Source of the DNA: DATDMG01 sp036518955
Lineage (GTDB): Bacteria; Actinomycetota; Actinomycetes; Actinomycetales; Kineosporiaceae
Reading direction: 5' to 3'
Length of the DNA stretch: 15,285 bases
NCBI GenBank assembly: GCA_036518955.1
Contig: DATDMG010000357.1
Coordinates: forward strand, 1-15,285
Below the pieces are notes generated by a model that searched no databases, was not told the DNA's origin, and saw only the letters and a program-made list of their open reading frames with translations. Numbering within the stretch: position 1 is the stretch's first letter; every line of letters starts with the position of its first letter. The translations under genes were made by a program, and so were the position numbers. Positions 15,124-15,285 of this stretch are shown here, one piece after another.

Positions 15124-15285
15124 AGAACACCTTGGGGTCCACGCCCACGCCCAGGGTATGCCGATTTGTCATATCGTAGCAGAACCACTTCGCGACCTCG
15201 TAGTACCCTCCCGGGCGCAGGGCCGCCTTGGTGACCACCTGTGTGAAGGCGACGCTCCCATTACTGAACTGGCCGGCCACGTCAT
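15086..15285 (-). CDS. 3' end of an unrecognised gene (5' part outside window)
   Basis: Only the last 65-66 codons are visible. They read on from the window edge through AGQFSNGSVAFTQVV, GGYYEVAKWFCYDMTNRH and KGEWTSKRTIG to a TAG stop. Alternating hydrophobic residues and many Gly/Thr/Ser/Lys suggest beta-strands, perhaps an extracellular or cell-surface domain. Base composition is less GC-rich and residues are more Lys/Asn-containing than in the neighbours. A GTG at 15280 could be read as a start, but the frame is open to the edge and a 64-residue protein starting there has no signal or other N-terminal feature. I cannot assign a family. The gene converges on the radical SAM gene. Confidence 0.6.
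   Translation of the reverse strand, partial: DVAGQFSNGSVAFTQVVTKAALRPGGYYEVAKWFCYDMTNRHTLGVGVDPKVFSKGEWTSKRTIG

Overview
The window is about 15.3 kb of very GC-rich DNA. It has frequent GTG starts, strong GGAGG-type ribosome binding sites and families typical of high-GC Gram-positive bacteria, so it suggests an actinomycete. The genus cannot be fixed from the sequence alone. Coding density is high and I see no tRNA, rRNA, CRISPR array or insertion sequence.

Block 1 (1-6006) is a soluble NAD-dependent formate dehydrogenase locus. A partial fdhD (sulfurtransferase that activates the molybdenum cofactor) runs off the left edge on the minus strand. Facing away from it is the operon fdsG-fdsB-fdsA-fdsD. 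Its genes overlap by the same four bases, GTGA, at all three junctions. Together they make an enzyme that oxidises formate to CO2 at a bis-MGD/Cys site and passes electrons through Fe-S clusters to FMN and NAD+. A strong 13-bp hairpin (6049-6082) separates this operon from the convergent block 2.

Block 2 (6109-12063, minus strand) begins with a three-helix membrane protein of unknown function. Three tandem paralogous glycosidases follow, resembling family GH26. Each has one N-terminal hydrophobic segment and a TIM-barrel-type catalytic region with a conserved HEMN glutamate and a second glutamate in an E(W/Y)xNNG motif. Two of the three also carry an extra N-terminal beta-rich domain. They look like membrane-anchored or secreted enzymes acting on an external or cell-surface polysaccharide.

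Block 3 (12377-14967, plus strand) is a two-gene unit: a HemY-type porphyrinogen oxidase and a radical SAM/SPASM protein similar to the heme-related NirJ/AhbD group. They overlap by GTGA. The pairing suggests a tetrapyrrole (heme) step. At the right edge (15086-15285) is the 3' end of an unrecognised minus-strand gene.

The most promising points for novelty are the HemY/radical SAM pair, the glycosidase triplication with its mosaic domain pattern, and several unusual inverted repeats inside or at the ends of genes.
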